From NCBI RefSeq assembly GCF_004114955.1, contig NZ_CP030053.1:3038001-3102000 (forward strand): DNA of 64,000 nucleotides. Direction: 5' to 3'. The stretch comes from Bradyrhizobium guangzhouense. GTDB taxonomy: Bacteria > Pseudomonadota > Alphaproteobacteria > Rhizobiales > Xanthobacteraceae. This document shows positions 9,849-19,165 of this stretch, one piece after another (position 1 is the stretch's first letter; the number at the start of each line of letters is the position of its first letter). A program made the position numbers and the translations under genes. A model generated the notes under the pieces. The model saw only the letters and a list, made by a program, of their open reading frames with translations, did not search any database and was not told the origin of the DNA.

Positions 9849-10133
9849 ATGATCGTCAGCTACGGCGACAAGCGCACCGAGCGATTTGCCGCTGGCCAGC
9901 ACGTCAAGGAATTCTCGGGATTTGCTCGGCAGGCAGAGACGCGCCTCGATAGATTGGACGCGGCAACCGGTCCGGCCGATTTGGCGGCACTGCCTGGTAA
10001 TCGATTTGAAGCCTTGAAGGGCGATCGCGCTGGACGGTTCTCGATTGGGACCAGCGATCAATGGCGGATCTGCTTCGGATGGCCGGAGGGATCGCCCGGT
10101 CCAATTGATGTAGAGATCGTCGACTATCACTGA
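9849..10133 (+). CDS. higB: HigB/RelE-ParE superfamily toxin
   Basis: This 94-residue protein matches the short HigB lineage: an N-terminal RTERFAAG-like strand, a central ALPGNRFEALKGDRAGRFSI block and a C-terminal WRICFGWPEG segment ending IVDYH. Family members are ribosome-dependent mRNA endonucleases. The toxin gene comes first and the antitoxin 9 bp later, the inverted order typical of higBA. The preceding palindrome gives the pair its own control despite its position inside the rarA - pseudouridine synthase string. Confidence 0.88.
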   Translation: MIVSYGDKRTERFAAGQHVKEFSGFARQAETRLDRLDAATGPADLAALPGNRFEALKGDRAGRFSIGTSDQWRICFGWPEGSPGPIDVEIVDYH

Positions 10134-10142
10134 AGGAAGCTT

Positions 10143-10460
10143 ATGCCCCGCACGCCCATTCATCCCGGCGAACAGCTTGCCGAAGAGCTGCGCGAACTCG
10201 GCATCACGGCCGCGGAGTTGTCGCGTCAGCTCGACGTACCCGTGAATCGCATCACGGGCATCATCAACGGTCAGCGGGGCATTACGGCCGATACGGCACT
10301 TCGTCTTGGTCACTGGTTCGGCACGAGCCCACAGTTCTGGATGAACCTTCAACAACAATATGAGCTGCGGCTGGCGGAAAAGGAGGTTGGCGCGCAGGTT
10401 GCGTCGCTGCCCCGCCGTGCCAACGCGCAGTCGACACGAAAGCTTGGAAAAACAGCATGA
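10143..10460 (+). CDS. higA: HigA-type XRE antitoxin
   Basis: This 105-residue protein begins with the HigA signature PIHPGEQLAEEL. A helix-turn-helix spans about residues 20-60 (ELSRQLDVPVNRITGIINGQRGIT), and SPQFWMNLQQQYEL follows, as in I-A/HigA antitoxins. It should neutralise HigB and repress the operon through the palindrome upstream. AAGGAAGCTT supplies the ribosome-binding site. The last codons overlap the start of the pseudouridine synthase in an ATGA, so readthrough from the toxin-antitoxin promoter would also express that enzyme. Confidence 0.92.
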   Translation: MPRTPIHPGEQLAEELRELGITAAELSRQLDVPVNRITGIINGQRGITADTALRLGHWFGTSPQFWMNLQQQYELRLAEKEVGAQVASLPRRANAQSTRKLGKTA

Positions 10461-11671
10461 GCCGCCGCATCAAGAGAATGAACCCGAAACCCCGGGAGCA
10501 AGACGAGCGCAAGGAAGCGCGTCAGTATCAAGTGCGCGGCGCGAAGAAGGCCGGACCGCGTCCGGGCGGTAAGCCCGGCGGCAAGCCGCTGCGCTTTGCG
10601 GGCGAGCGCAGTGAGCGACGCCCGCCCAAGGTTGAAGCAGAAAGGGCCGCGCCGGCAAAGCCGGTTGAGGCGCTGCTGCCGACCAAGGTGCAGACGGTCA
10701 CGGTGACGGCCGACGAGAACAACATGCGCGTCGATCGCTTCCTGGAGGCGCGCTTTCCCGGCTTGTCGTTCTCCCATATTCAGCGCGTCGTCCGCAAAGG
10801 CGAGCTGCGCGTCGACGGCAAGCGTGTCGACAGCAAGGACCGGTTGGAGGAGGGGCAGAGCGTCCGCATACCGCCGTTGAAGCTCGACGCACCGAAAGTC
10901 GTCGGCGAGCTCTCGGAGGCTGCACAGAAGACACTCAAGGCGCTCAAGGAGATGACGATTTACGAGGACGACGACGTTCTCGTGCTGAACAAGCCCGCCG
11001 GCCTTGCCGTCCAGGGCGGCTCGGGCATGACGCGGCACATCGACCAGATGCTGGAGGTGATGCGCGATGCCAAGGGTCAGAAGCCGCGTCTCGTGCATCG
11101 CATCGATCGCGAGACCTCGGGCTGTCTGTTGATCGCCAAGACGCGCTTTGCCGCCTCGCATCTGACCGGCGCCTTCCGCTCGCGCTCGGCGCGCAAGGTC
11201 TATTGGGCACTGGTGCCGGGCCTGCCGAAGCCGAAGCAGGGCCGCATCTCGACCTTCCTTGCCAAGGAGGAGAGCGAGGACGACACCATCATGCGCATCG
11301 CGCAACATGGCGACGAGGGCGCGAGCCATGCGGTAACGTACTACGCAGTGGTCGAGACCGCCGGCAACAAGCTGACCTGGGTGTCGCTGAAGCCGGTGAC
11401 GGGCCGCACCCACCAGCTTCGCGCCCACATGGCCCATATCGGTCATCCCATCGTCGGCGATCCCAAATATTTCAACATCGAGAACTGGCAATTGCCGGGC
11501 GGCCTGCAAAACCGGCTGCATCTGCTGGCGCGCCGCATCGTCATCCCGCATCCGCGCGGCGGCGTCATCGACGCCACCGCGCCGCTGCCGCCGCACATGC
11601 AGCAGTCGTGGAATTTGCTCGGGCTCGATGCCAGCCGGTTCGATCCGATCGAAAACGCGCCGGAGGAGTAG
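10457..11671 (+). CDS. RluA-family 23S rRNA pseudouridine synthase
   Basis: This 404-residue enzyme has three parts: a basic Lys/Arg/Gly/Pro-rich extension (1-75), an S4 RNA-binding domain (about 88-135) and the RluA catalytic domain. The motif HRIDRETSG is at 214-222 with Asp217 as the catalytic aspartate, and GRTHQLRAH lies further on. RluC or RluD is the closest functional guess, isomerising uridines in 23S rRNA. The basic extension is longer than in enterobacterial RluC. Translation starts inside the HigA stop codon. Confidence 0.9.
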   Translation: MSRRIKRMNPKPREQDERKEARQYQVRGAKKAGPRPGGKPGGKPLRFAGERSERRPPKVEAERAAPAKPVEALLPTKVQTVTVTADENNMRVDRFLEARFPGLSFSHIQRVVRKGELRVDGKRVDSKDRLEEGQSVRIPPLKLDAPKVVGELSEAAQKTLKALKEMTIYEDDDVLVLNKPAGLAVQGGSGMTRHIDQMLEVMRDAKGQKPRLVHRIDRETSGCLLIAKTRFAASHLTGAFRSRSARKVYWALVPGLPKPKQGRISTFLAKEESEDDTIMRIAQHGDEGASHAVTYYAVVETAGNKLTWVSLKPVTGRTHQLRAHMAHIGHPIVGDPKYFNIENWQLPGGLQNRLHLLARRIVIPHPRGGVIDATAPLPPHMQQSWNLLGLDASRFDPIENAPEE

Positions 11672-11683
11672 GGTTATTCTCCG

Positions 11684-11790
11684 CTGTCGTCGCACGGCTT
11701 GACCGGGCGACCCAGTATTCCAGAGACAGTCGTGATAGAGCCGAGAAGCCGCGGCGCACTGGCTGCCCTGGTCAAGCCGGGGCATGACAG
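11684..11790. repeat. dispersed repeat, family C copy 1
   Basis: This 107-bp element runs from CTGTCGTCGC to GGCATGACAG, with short inverted ends CTGTC and GACAG. On the reverse strand it reads CATGCCCCGG, GGCAGCCAGT, GCCGCGGC, CACGAC and ATACTGG in the same order as 24932-25054. That shows two divergent copies in opposite orientation. It fills the gap between the convergent pseudouridine synthase and the small secreted-protein gene. Confidence 0.75.
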
Positions 11791-11796
11791 CAGTGC

Positions 11797-12243
11797 CTAA
11801 TTCCGAAACTGCTCCAGAAACATCCGTAGGCTGTCATGCGGGCTTTCGACATCCGTGATCAGCCAGCCTTCCGGTCCGTTGACCAGGATGAAGTTCAGCA
11901 CGACTTTCCGGCCGTGATTGTCGAAATTCGCAGCGACGTAGGTCTTGTCGTATTGCTTGCGGATGATCGCAATCGTCACGGGGCCGAGCTTCCAGCTCGG
12001 GCTCTGCACCAGGAAATCATAGGGCTCGCTGCGCGGCGCCGACCATGCTTTGCGCAAGGAGGGGTCGAAGAATTGCCGGGTCGTCGCATCATCCCGCGGC
12101 AGGCCCTTCGACAGCTCCGGCGCGCCGTTGCCGTAATAGGCATAGACGTTGCGGATCAGCGATTCCGGGGTGCGAAAGCCGGCCTCGGCCGCGACCAGCC
12201 AAAGCCCGGCGAACAGGGCCACAATGCCCGCAAGTTCCCTCAT
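11797..12243 (-). CDS. small exported protein, DUF3828-like
   Basis: This 148-residue protein has an N-terminal hydrophobic signal (ELAGIVALFAGLWLVAA). The soluble domain contains YDFLVQSPSWKLG and EGWLITDVESP, which recall DUF3828-type periplasmic proteins of NTF2-like shape that sample a substrate-like cleft. No catalytic residues are recognisable. The GTPESLIRNVYAYYG-like beginning supports an NTF2-like fold. It is transcribed toward the pseudouridine synthase and divergently from the ATP12 gene, from which it is separated by 76 bp. Confidence 0.65.
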   Translation of the reverse strand: MRELAGIVALFAGLWLVAAEAGFRTPESLIRNVYAYYGNGAPELSKGLPRDDATTRQFFDPSLRKAWSAPRSEPYDFLVQSPSWKLGPVTIAIIRKQYDKTYVAANFDNHGRKVVLNFILVNGPEGWLITDVESPHDSLRMFLEQFRN

Positions 12244-12319
12244 GCCCGCCGCTCGCTTTATCGGCCACAGGTCCTTATTTTAAAAGCCTAGCACTCAGCG
12301 ACCGGGACCGAAAACTCAG

Positions 12320-13114
12320 ATGCGCGAATTGTTCGACGAAGCAGCCGGCCAGCCCCCTCCGGACCCCAGGGAATCGGCGCGCGCCTCGGCGCGGACGCCG
12401 CTGCGCAAGCGCTTCTACAAGGAGGCCGGCGTCACCGAGGCCGAGGGCGGCTATGCAATCACGCTCGATGGCAGGCCGATCCGCACGCCATCCGGCCGCC
12501 AGGTGGTGATCCCGGCGCGGGCGCTGGCCGATGCCGTGGCCGCGGAATGGGCCGCCCAGAGCGAGGCGATCGACCCCGTGACCATGCCGCTGACCCGGAT
12601 CGCCAACAGCGTGGTCGAGGGTGTGGTGGACCGTGTCGAGCTCGTCACCGACGACCTCGCCAAATATTTCGAGACCGACCTGCTGTTCTATCGCGCCGGC
12701 CACCCCGAGGGGCTGGTCGCCCGCGAGGCCGCGCATTGGGACCCGGTGCTGTTCTGGGCCGCCGAGGCGCTTGGGGCGCATTTCATCCTGTCCGAGGGCA
12801 TCATGCATGTGAGGCAGCCGGACGAGGCGCTCCGGGCCGCCCGTGCGGCGCTTCCCGGGGATCCATGGTCCGTGGCTGCCCTCCACGTGGTGACGACCCT
12901 GACCGGGTCGGCGCTGCTGGCGCTGGCGCTGGCCCATGGCATGCGCGACGCCGACCAGGTCTGGGCCGCAGCTCATGTCGACGAGGACTGGAACATCGAC
13001 CAATGGGGCGTGGACGAGGAGGCGGCCGCCCGCCGGGCGACGCGCCAGCGCGATTTCGATGCCGCCGTGGCGGTTTTGACCGCCGTGAGCCCGCTCGGGA
13101 CCGAAGGTCCTTAA
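12320..13114 (+). CDS. ATP12-family F1-ATPase assembly chaperone
   Basis: This 264-residue protein has the ATP12 core: LRKRFYKEAGV, a TLDGRPIRTPSGR block, AAEWAAQ and the region DLLFYRAGHPEGLVARE. ATP12 binds the F1 alpha subunit during assembly of ATP synthase. The family occurs in mitochondria and alphaproteobacteria, which supports the taxonomic call. The C-terminal VDEDWNIDQWG segment is also conserved. It is a single gene followed by the FliK-like gene after 55 bp. Confidence 0.9.
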   Translation: MRELFDEAAGQPPPDPRESARASARTPLRKRFYKEAGVTEAEGGYAITLDGRPIRTPSGRQVVIPARALADAVAAEWAAQSEAIDPVTMPLTRIANSVVEGVVDRVELVTDDLAKYFETDLLFYRAGHPEGLVAREAAHWDPVLFWAAEALGAHFILSEGIMHVRQPDEALRAARAALPGDPWSVAALHVVTTLTGSALLALALAHGMRDADQVWAAAHVDEDWNIDQWGVDEEAAARRATRQRDFDAAVAVLTAVSPLGTEGP

Positions 13115-13169
13115 CGAGAGGTTTACGCCAGGGCCCTAGGGTTGGAGTCGCATTCCCCGGGCCCTTCAG

Positions 13170-14813
13170 ATGCCGACGCCGATCAGCTCGATCCTTCCGG
13201 TCAGTCCCGCCAGCCCCGTGGCTGATGCGGCAACACCCGATCTCGTGCTTCAGGCCGGCAGTGTCGTCGATGCCAGGGTCGTCAGCGTGCTCGCCGACAA
13301 TCTGGTGCGGATCGCGATCGCCAACCTCTCGATGGACGTGATGTCCGAGGTGTCGCTGACTGCAGGGCAAAACCTCCAGCTGGCGGTATCGCAGAGCGAC
13401 GGCACCATCAGGCTTGCCGTCGTCAACGGGGCAGGCGAGGCGAACGCCGATCAGGTCACGCTGACGCCGACCGCGGCCTCGCTGGTCGACAGTCCGTCGC
13501 TGGCGCCGTCAGTCAATGCGGCACGCAACGCGCTCACACCTTTGGAGCAGGTCGCCGTCACCGCAGCCTCGTCCGAGGCCGTGACGAAACAGGGCAGCCA
13601 GGCGCCGCTGTTCGCCAATCTTGCTTCCGTCGTGACCGGCAGCGATCTGCCGGCCGGGCTGAAACAGGCCGTGCTGGACGTGCTGGCGCAACAGACGCCG
13701 CTCAACACGGCGCTGGATGGCGGCGATATCGAATCCGCGTTCCAGAAGTCAGGCCTGTTTCTCGAAGCTTGGCTGGCGGCGGGCGCAACGCCGCAGCCAG
13801 GCGCGGTGCCGGACTTGAAGGCCGCGCTACTCGTGCTGCGCCAGACCTTGGCGGCAACGTCAGGCCCGCCCGCGACGGCCGCGCCGCAAGTCGCAGTACA
13901 GAATGCTGCACCGGCGCCCGGCACTCAGGTCGTTCTGCAGACTGCAGTCTCGAGGTCGCAGCCGGCGGGCGAAGCAGCGCAGGCGGTGCTTCCGTCGCCC
14001 GGTGCGGCGATTGCTCAACCTGCACAATTGCCGCGCGACGCTGCGCCGGCCGCTGCCGTCCTGGCCAACATCGCCGGCGAGACGGCCCAGGCGGCTCTGC
14101 CCCGCGCCACCATGTCGGCGGGCCTTGCCGCGACCCTATTGCAAGAGGTCACCCAAAACCTGCCGCACCTGACCGGCAATGCGCCGGGTGCCACCAAAAC
14201 CGTTCCTGACGGCCATGTCTTCGACACGGCCGCGCGCACGACGACGCCACCGCCGTTCCGCGGTGCTCTGCCGGCGCCGCAATCCGTTGCTTCGCCAACG
14301 CTCGCGCCCGATACGCCACTCGCTACAACCGTGCATCGCCTGCTCGACGATACCGATGCTGCGATCGCGCGGCAGACGCTGCTGCAGGTCGCCTCGCTGC
14401 CCGACCGCGTCGATGCCAGCGGTCATCGCAGCGACCCGACCGCGCCGCAATGGAATTTCGAGATTCCATTCGCGACCCCGCAAGGCACCGCGATGGCGCA
14501 GTTCGAGATCTCGCGCGACGGCGGCAACGAAACGCCCGATCCCGCCAAGCGCGCCTGGCGCGCGCGCTTCACGATCAATGTCGAGCCTTCGGGACCCGTG
14601 CACGCGTTGATCACACTCAACGGCGACAAGACCTTTGTTCGGATGTGGGCCGAGCGGCCGGCGACCGCGCAGCAACTCCGCGCCGGCATCGGCGAGCTCA
14701 ATCAGGCGCTGACCAAGGCCGAGCTCAAGCCGGGCGACATCATCGTGCGCGACGGCACCCCGCCGCAACCGGCTCCGGCGCGTGCCGGGCATTTTCTGGA
14801 TCGCGCGACATGA
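13170..14813 (+). CDS. fliK: FliK-like flagellar hook-length control protein
   Basis: This 547-residue protein has a long Ala/Gln/Pro/Thr-rich low-complexity middle (about 110-390) and a folded C-terminal domain (about 400-530) with WNFEIPFATPQG and RFTINVEPSGPVHALITL. These resemble the FliK C-terminal domain that signals the export-specificity switch. It has no signal peptide, as expected for a type III export substrate. The ATGA overlap with an FlhB-tail homologue strongly supports an export-switch role. No other flagellar genes are in the window. Confidence 0.75.
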   Translation: MPTPISSILPVSPASPVADAATPDLVLQAGSVVDARVVSVLADNLVRIAIANLSMDVMSEVSLTAGQNLQLAVSQSDGTIRLAVVNGAGEANADQVTLTPTAASLVDSPSLAPSVNAARNALTPLEQVAVTAASSEAVTKQGSQAPLFANLASVVTGSDLPAGLKQAVLDVLAQQTPLNTALDGGDIESAFQKSGLFLEAWLAAGATPQPGAVPDLKAALLVLRQTLAATSGPPATAAPQVAVQNAAPAPGTQVVLQTAVSRSQPAGEAAQAVLPSPGAAIAQPAQLPRDAAPAAAVLANIAGETAQAALPRATMSAGLAATLLQEVTQNLPHLTGNAPGATKTVPDGHVFDTAARTTTPPPFRGALPAPQSVASPTLAPDTPLATTVHRLLDDTDAAIARQTLLQVASLPDRVDASGHRSDPTAPQWNFEIPFATPQGTAMAQFEISRDGGNETPDPAKRAWRARFTINVEPSGPVHALITLNGDKTFVRMWAERPATAQQLRAGIGELNQALTKAELKPGDIIVRDGTPPQPAPARAGHFLDRAT

Positions 14814-15073
14814 GCGACGAATCCAAGCTCGCCATCGCGCTGCACTACGAGAAGGGCAGCGGTGCGCCCGTCGTCGTTGCCAAGGGCAAGGGCACCATCG
14901 GCGCCAAGATCGTCGAGATCGCCAGGGCCAACGACATTCCGATCGAGGAGAACGAGATTCTGGCCGGCGCGCTGTCCAAGGTCGAGCTCGGCGAGGAGAT
15001 TCCGCCCGATCTCTACAAGGCCGTCGCCGAGGTTCTCGTGTTCGTGCTGCGGCTGTCGGGCCGGGCGCGCTAG
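14810..15073 (+). CDS. FlhB/YscU C-terminal-domain-like export switch protein
   Basis: This 87-residue protein consists only of the cytoplasmic tail seen in FlhB and YscU: LAIALHYEKGSGAPVVVAKG, then IVEIARANDIPIEEN and ALSKVELGEEIPPDLYKAVAEVL. The autocleavage NPTH motif and the membrane domain of true FlhB are absent. It corresponds to FhlB-type stand-alone tails. It probably docks the FliK-like partner or substitutes for part of the FlhB tail. The start overlaps the FliK stop. Confidence 0.85.
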   Translation: MSDESKLAIALHYEKGSGAPVVVAKGKGTIGAKIVEIARANDIPIEENEILAGALSKVELGEEIPPDLYKAVAEVLVFVLRLSGRAR

Positions 15074-15104
15074 TGGACGACACTGGCACGCATATCTCTC
15101 CACG

Positions 15105-15184
15105 CGTCATTGCGAGCGCAGCGAAGCAATCCAGAATCTTTCCGCGGAGGGAGTCTGGATTGCTTCGCTGCGCTCGCAATGACG
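15105..15184. repeat. long palindromic repeat, family B copy 1
   Basis: Two perfect 31-bp inverted arms (15105-15135 and 15154-15184), beginning CGTCATTGCGAGCGCAGCGA, flank an 18-bp spacer. Near-identical arms occur at 23215, 26333 and 31674. Here it lies between convergent genes, where its transcript would form a very stable hairpin that could act as a terminator or protect 3' ends. Confidence 0.9.
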
Positions 15185-15197
15185 GAGCGTGTGGTCG

Positions 15198-16190
15198 CTA
15201 TCCCAGCTTGAACAACGCTTGCAAAAACTCCACCACCGCCTTCTTCGACTCCGCGGCCGTTGTGGGATTGCCACCGACATGCGGGTTGAGCTCGACACAC
15301 GGATCCTTGTAGGTGAAGGGCGCATTGGTATCGCCGTTCATCAGCACGCCGCCGTCGCCTTCCCTGATATGGCAGTTGCGCACGGTCTGCGCGTTGGCTG
15401 ACACCACGACCTTGTTGACGCCGAGCAGCCCGCTGTCAAAGCCATGCGCGCTGTCGGGGTATTCGGTCAGCACCACGTCGCGGCCCGCAGCCTTGAGCCG
15501 CTCGACAAAGGCCTTGCAGCTCCGCACCGGGTTATAATCGTCAGGCGTGCCGTGGAAGATGCGGATCGGGCGCGCAGCAACCTCGGTGTCGGTCTGATAG
15601 GTCGTCGAGCAATCCGGATAGAACGGGATATAGGCCGCGAACTGCAGGCCAGACTTGTTCCAGAGCTTGTTGAAGCGGTCGAGGCTCGCATACAGAGTCG
15701 CTTGTCCTCCGCGTGAAAAGCCCATCAGCACGATGCGGTCGGGGTCGACACGGGGGTGCTTGGCCAGAATTTCCAGCGAGCGGTAGATGTCGATGATCAG
15801 GTTGAGGCGGCCGAGCAGGGCCTGGTTCGGTCCGGTCACCGTCAAACCGCGGCCGGTGAAGCCGTCGATCACGAAGGTGGAGATGCCCATGGCGTTGAAC
15901 TCGTGCACCCAGGCTTCCGTGGTGGCGCCGACGCCGCTCGAGCCGTGCATCAGCACCACGACCGGCATCTTGCCTGACCCCTGCGCCACACGGAATTCGC
16001 CGGCGACGGTCACCGGCTTGCCGGCCGCTCGATCGCCGCTGAGGAATTGCTGGTCGGACAGGGTGAGCGACGGGATCGGGAAGATCTCGGTCCGGGCAGG
16101 GGCTTCCTTGGGAAGCGACTGAGCGCCGGCGAGCCCCGATGAAACGCAGAGCGCGATGAGCGCCACAGCGGCGCGGAATGCCGTCGGCAT
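15198..16190 (-). CDS. exported dienelactone hydrolase-like alpha/beta hydrolase
   Basis: This 330-residue protein starts at 16190 after GGAGGATCC. A signal peptide ends near LAGAQS (residue 25). The alpha/beta-hydrolase domain has an oxyanion region LMHGSSG, the nucleophile elbow GFSRGG with Ser159, an acid candidate at Asp217/218 (TPDD) and His249 (SAHGF). It should hydrolyse an ester or lactone in the periplasm; the substrate is unknown. The conserved PDCSTTYQTD region suggests a disulfide or substrate loop. The gene is alone on this strand. Confidence 0.82.
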   Translation of the reverse strand: MPTAFRAAVALIALCVSSGLAGAQSLPKEAPARTEIFPIPSLTLSDQQFLSGDRAAGKPVTVAGEFRVAQGSGKMPVVVLMHGSSGVGATTEAWVHEFNAMGISTFVIDGFTGRGLTVTGPNQALLGRLNLIIDIYRSLEILAKHPRVDPDRIVLMGFSRGGQATLYASLDRFNKLWNKSGLQFAAYIPFYPDCSTTYQTDTEVAARPIRIFHGTPDDYNPVRSCKAFVERLKAAGRDVVLTEYPDSAHGFDSGLLGVNKVVVSANAQTVRNCHIREGDGGVLMNGDTNAPFTYKDPCVELNPHVGGNPTTAAESKKAVVEFLQALFKLG

Positions 16191-16263
16191 TGGATCCTCC
16201 CCCTTGTGATTTTCAGGAAGTAGATCAACGCCCGTTCGCGCTGTCAATTTGCGGGCAGCCGTC

Positions 16264-16860
16264 TCACGCCTTGTCGGCCGGCTTCTTCGCCGTCAGTGCC
16301 TGATCGATGGCAAAGCCCCCGATCTCGCTCATGGCCTGCGAGATCACGTCGCCCTTGCGCGCAAAGCCGCTGGAGAGATACTCGAACTGGGTGCGCGCCA
16401 GCCGCAGCACCTCGATCGGCACGGAGACCGCGGTCTCGTTGAAAGCATCGACCGAGGCGCGCAACGTCTCGAGCTCGGTGGTGAGCTTGCCGATGTGGCT
16501 TTCCGCATCATGCATCAGGTTGAGCAGCTTGTCGCGCTCGGTGTCGAAACCGGCACGCTCGGCAGCCGCGGCTGCGGTCACCTCCGCAAGCTGCGCCCGC
16601 AGCGCGGCGATCTGGCTGACCATGGCGTCGGAGGCAAGCTCTGCGGCCTCGTGGCGTTCGGCGTTACGCGTGCTCTCTTCCTGCGCCTGGTGATAGAACC
16701 GTTCGGCCGACATCGCCCGCTGTGCCAGCGACTCGATCAGGCTCGCCGCGCGCAGCAACATCTCGCCGTTCCGTCCCGACACCATGCTGGCCATGCGCCG
16801 CAGGAAGTCGGTGGTCTCGGACGCGCTGTTCGGGGGCAGAGGAACGACCGTGGCGGACAT
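16264..16860 (-). CDS. coiled-coil protein of unknown function
   Basis: This 198-residue protein is dominated by Ala/Glu/Arg-rich heptads between about residues 50 and 150 (ERFYHQAQEESTRNAERHE and similar), followed by a short globular tail. No signal peptide or enzymatic motif is visible. The name is descriptive. The ATG at 16860 fits the beginning of coding character, but its ribosome-binding site is poor, so a start further in is possible. It lies 73 bp upstream of the hydrolase start on the same strand. Confidence 0.65.
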   Translation of the reverse strand: MSATVVPLPPNSASETTDFLRRMASMVSGRNGEMLLRAASLIESLAQRAMSAERFYHQAQEESTRNAERHEAAELASDAMVSQIAALRAQLAEVTAAAAAERAGFDTERDKLLNLMHDAESHIGKLTTELETLRASVDAFNETAVSVPIEVLRLARTQFEYLSSGFARKGDVISQAMSEIGGFAIDQALTAKKPADKA

Positions 16861-17015
16861 GAGGGGATACTTGCAGCCGGACGTGATGACCGCCGCCGTA
16901 CCGACTGAGCTCACGCAACATTCGGCGCCTGATCGTAAGCATGGAGCAAGCCTGAATCGCCCGGCCGGGTCAACCGACCTGCGCGGGCAAATCGTCGGCA
17001 TCCCGTCCTTGGGCG

Positions 17016-17420
17016 TCAGGCGTCCTTCTGCCGTCCGATCCGCCCCAGATGGGTGAAGCCGAAGCCCGCTGAATATTTCAGCCCGTAGCCCAGCGCCCGG
17101 TCGATGCCGATATGGGCGAGCCAGATCAAGGCGATGGAAAGGGTGAGGGGCGAGGCGAGGCCGAAACCCAGCGCCATCAGCGTCACCGGCGCCATGTAGC
17201 TGTGGGCCGCGTTGTAGACCAGCGCGCCGAACTTGGCGTCCGACAGGTACGCCAGGAAGCTCAGATCCGGCACCAGGAAGAGCAGGGCATAGACCCACCA
17301 GGAGCCGCCCCAGGTCGCATAAAGCACGGTCATGGCCGCAAACAGAGCAAGCCCCTCGAGCCGTAGCAGGATCCTGACGCCGCCGGTCGCGGCGCCCGTG
17401 TCATCAGCTCTCTCGTCCAT
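17016..17420 (-). CDS. DUF4260 family membrane protein
   Basis: This 134-residue protein starts at 17420 behind GGAGGCCACG. It has about four hydrophobic helices and the conserved WLAHIGIDRALGYGLKY block near the C-terminus, which is the hallmark of DUF4260. Function is unknown for the family. It is a small inner-membrane protein with a short polar N-terminus, divergent from pccB with 144 bp between the starts. Confidence 0.85.
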   Translation of the reverse strand: MDERADDTGAATGGVRILLRLEGLALFAAMTVLYATWGGSWWVYALLFLVPDLSFLAYLSDAKFGALVYNAAHSYMAPVTLMALGFGLASPLTLSIALIWLAHIGIDRALGYGLKYSAGFGFTHLGRIGRQKDA

Positions 17421-17564
17421 CGTGGCCTCCCGGCAAAACTTTGTAATTCCTTGCGCTTTCACGCTGCCTCAAGGCAGCCCTGCGGTGCCGAAAGCCGCTT
17501 CCCGGCGCGCAAAATGCCGTGTTAGAACCCGCTTCACTTAAGGCTTAAGAACTGGCGGGAGCAA

Positions 17565-19097
17565 ATGAAACATATCCTGGACGCCCTTGAAGACCGTCGT
17601 GCCGGCGCCAAGCTCGGCGGCGGCGAGAAGCGCATCGAGGCGCAGCACGCCCGCGGCAAGCTGACCGCGCGCGAGCGCATCGAGCTTCTGCTCGACAAGG
17701 GATCGTTCGAGGAGTTCGACATGTTCGTCGAGCACCGCTCCACCGAGTTCGGCATGGAGAAGAGCAAGGTGCCGGGCGACGGCGTCGTCACCGGCTGGGG
17801 CACCGTCAACGGCCGCAAGACCTTCGTCTTCGCCAAGGATTTCACGGTGTTCGGCGGCTCGCTGTCCGAGACCCACGCGCTGAAGATCACAAAACTCCAG
17901 GACATGGCGATGAAGGCGCGGGCGCCCATCATCGGCCTCTATGACGCGGGTGGCGCGCGCATCCAGGAGGGCGTCGCCGCGCTCGCCGGCTATTCCTACG
18001 TGTTCCGCCGCAACGTGCTCGCCTCGGGCGTGATCCCGCAGATCTCCGTCATCATGGGCCCCTGCGCCGGCGGCGACGTCTATTCGCCTGCCATGACCGA
18101 CTTCATCTTCATGGTGAAGAACACCAGCTACATGTTCGTCACGGGCCCCGACGTGGTGAAGACCGTCACCAACGAGGTCGTCACCGCCGAGGAGCTCGGC
18201 GGCGCCTCGGTGCACGCCACGCGCTCCTCGATCGCGGACGGCGCCTTCGAGAACGACGTCGAGACGCTGCTGCAGATGCGTCGCCTGATCGACTTCCTCC
18301 CCTCGAACAACACCGACGGCGTGCCGGAATGGCCGAGCTTCGACGACATCGGCCGGGTCGACATGTCCCTGGACACGCTGATCCCCGACAATCCGAACAA
18401 GCCCTACGACATGAAGGAGCTGATCCTGAAGGTCGTGGACGAGGGCGACTTCTTCGAGATCGCCGACATGTTCGCGAAAAACATCGTCACCGGCTTCGGG
18501 CGCATCGCTGGCCGCACCGTCGGCTTCGTCGCCAATCAGCCGATGGTGCTGGCCGGCGTGCTCGACTCTGATGCATCGCGCAAAGCCGCGCGCTTCGTGC
18601 GTTTTTGTGATGCCTTCAACATCCCGATCGTCACCTTCGTCGACGTCCCGGGCTTCCTGCCGGGCACGGCGCAGGAATATGGCGGCCTGATCAAGCACGG
18701 CGCGAAACTCTTGTTCGCGTACTCGCAGTGCACCGTGCCGCTCGTCACCGTCATCACGCGCAAGGCCTATGGCGGTGCCTTCGACGTCATGGCCTCCAAG
18801 GAAATCGGCGCCGACATGAACTACGCCTGGCCGACAGCCCAGATCGCCGTGATGGGCGCCAAGGGCGCGGTCGAGATCATCTTCCGCTCCGACATCGGCG
18901 ACCCCGACAAGATCGCCGCGCGCACCAAGGAATACGAAGACCGCTTCCTGTCACCGTTCATTGCCGCTGAGCGCGGCTATATCGACGACGTCATCATGCC
19001 GCATTCGACGCGTCGGCGCATCGCGCGGGCGCTGGCGATGCTGAAGGACAAGAAGGTGGAAGCGCCGGCGAAGAAGCACGACAATTTGCCGTTGTGA
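17565..19097 (+). CDS. pccB: propionyl-CoA carboxylase beta subunit
   Basis: This 510-residue carboxyltransferase has the two crotonase-like halves of biotin-dependent acyl-CoA carboxylases: [29 protein letters not shown] and [17 protein letters not shown], then [17 protein letters not shown]. It transfers carboxyl from biotin to propionyl-CoA, forming methylmalonyl-CoA. The sequence is closest in style to propionyl- rather than methylcrotonyl-CoA enzymes. The biotin-carrying alpha subunit is not within this window. Directly downstream, 68 bp after the stop, the VbhA-like/Fic pair begins. Confidence 0.93.
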   Translation: MKHILDALEDRRAGAKLGGGEKRIEAQHARGKLTARERIELLLDKGSFEEFDMFVEHRSTEFGMEKSKVPGDGVVTGWGTVNGRKTFVFAKDFTVFGGSLSETHALKITKLQDMAMKARAPIIGLYDAGGARIQEGVAALAGYSYVFRRNVLASGVIPQISVIMGPCAGGDVYSPAMTDFIFMVKNTSYMFVTGPDVVKTVTNEVVTAEELGGASVHATRSSIADGAFENDVETLLQMRRLIDFLPSNNTDGVPEWPSFDDIGRVDMSLDTLIPDNPNKPYDMKELILKVVDEGDFFEIADMFAKNIVTGFGRIAGRTVGFVANQPMVLAGVLDSDASRKAARFVRFCDAFNIPIVTFVDVPGFLPGTAQEYGGLIKHGAKLLFAYSQCTVPLVTVITRKAYGGAFDVMASKEIGADMNYAWPTAQIAVMGAKGAVEIIFRSDIGDPDKIAARTKEYEDRFLSPFIAAERGYIDDVIMPHSTRRRIARALAMLKDKKVEAPAKKHDNLPL

Positions 19098-19165
19098 GGA
19101 ACTTACGAGGGCGCTACGTACAAAATTGCATGGTGCCTCCGACCAGACTCGACTATATTGGTATA

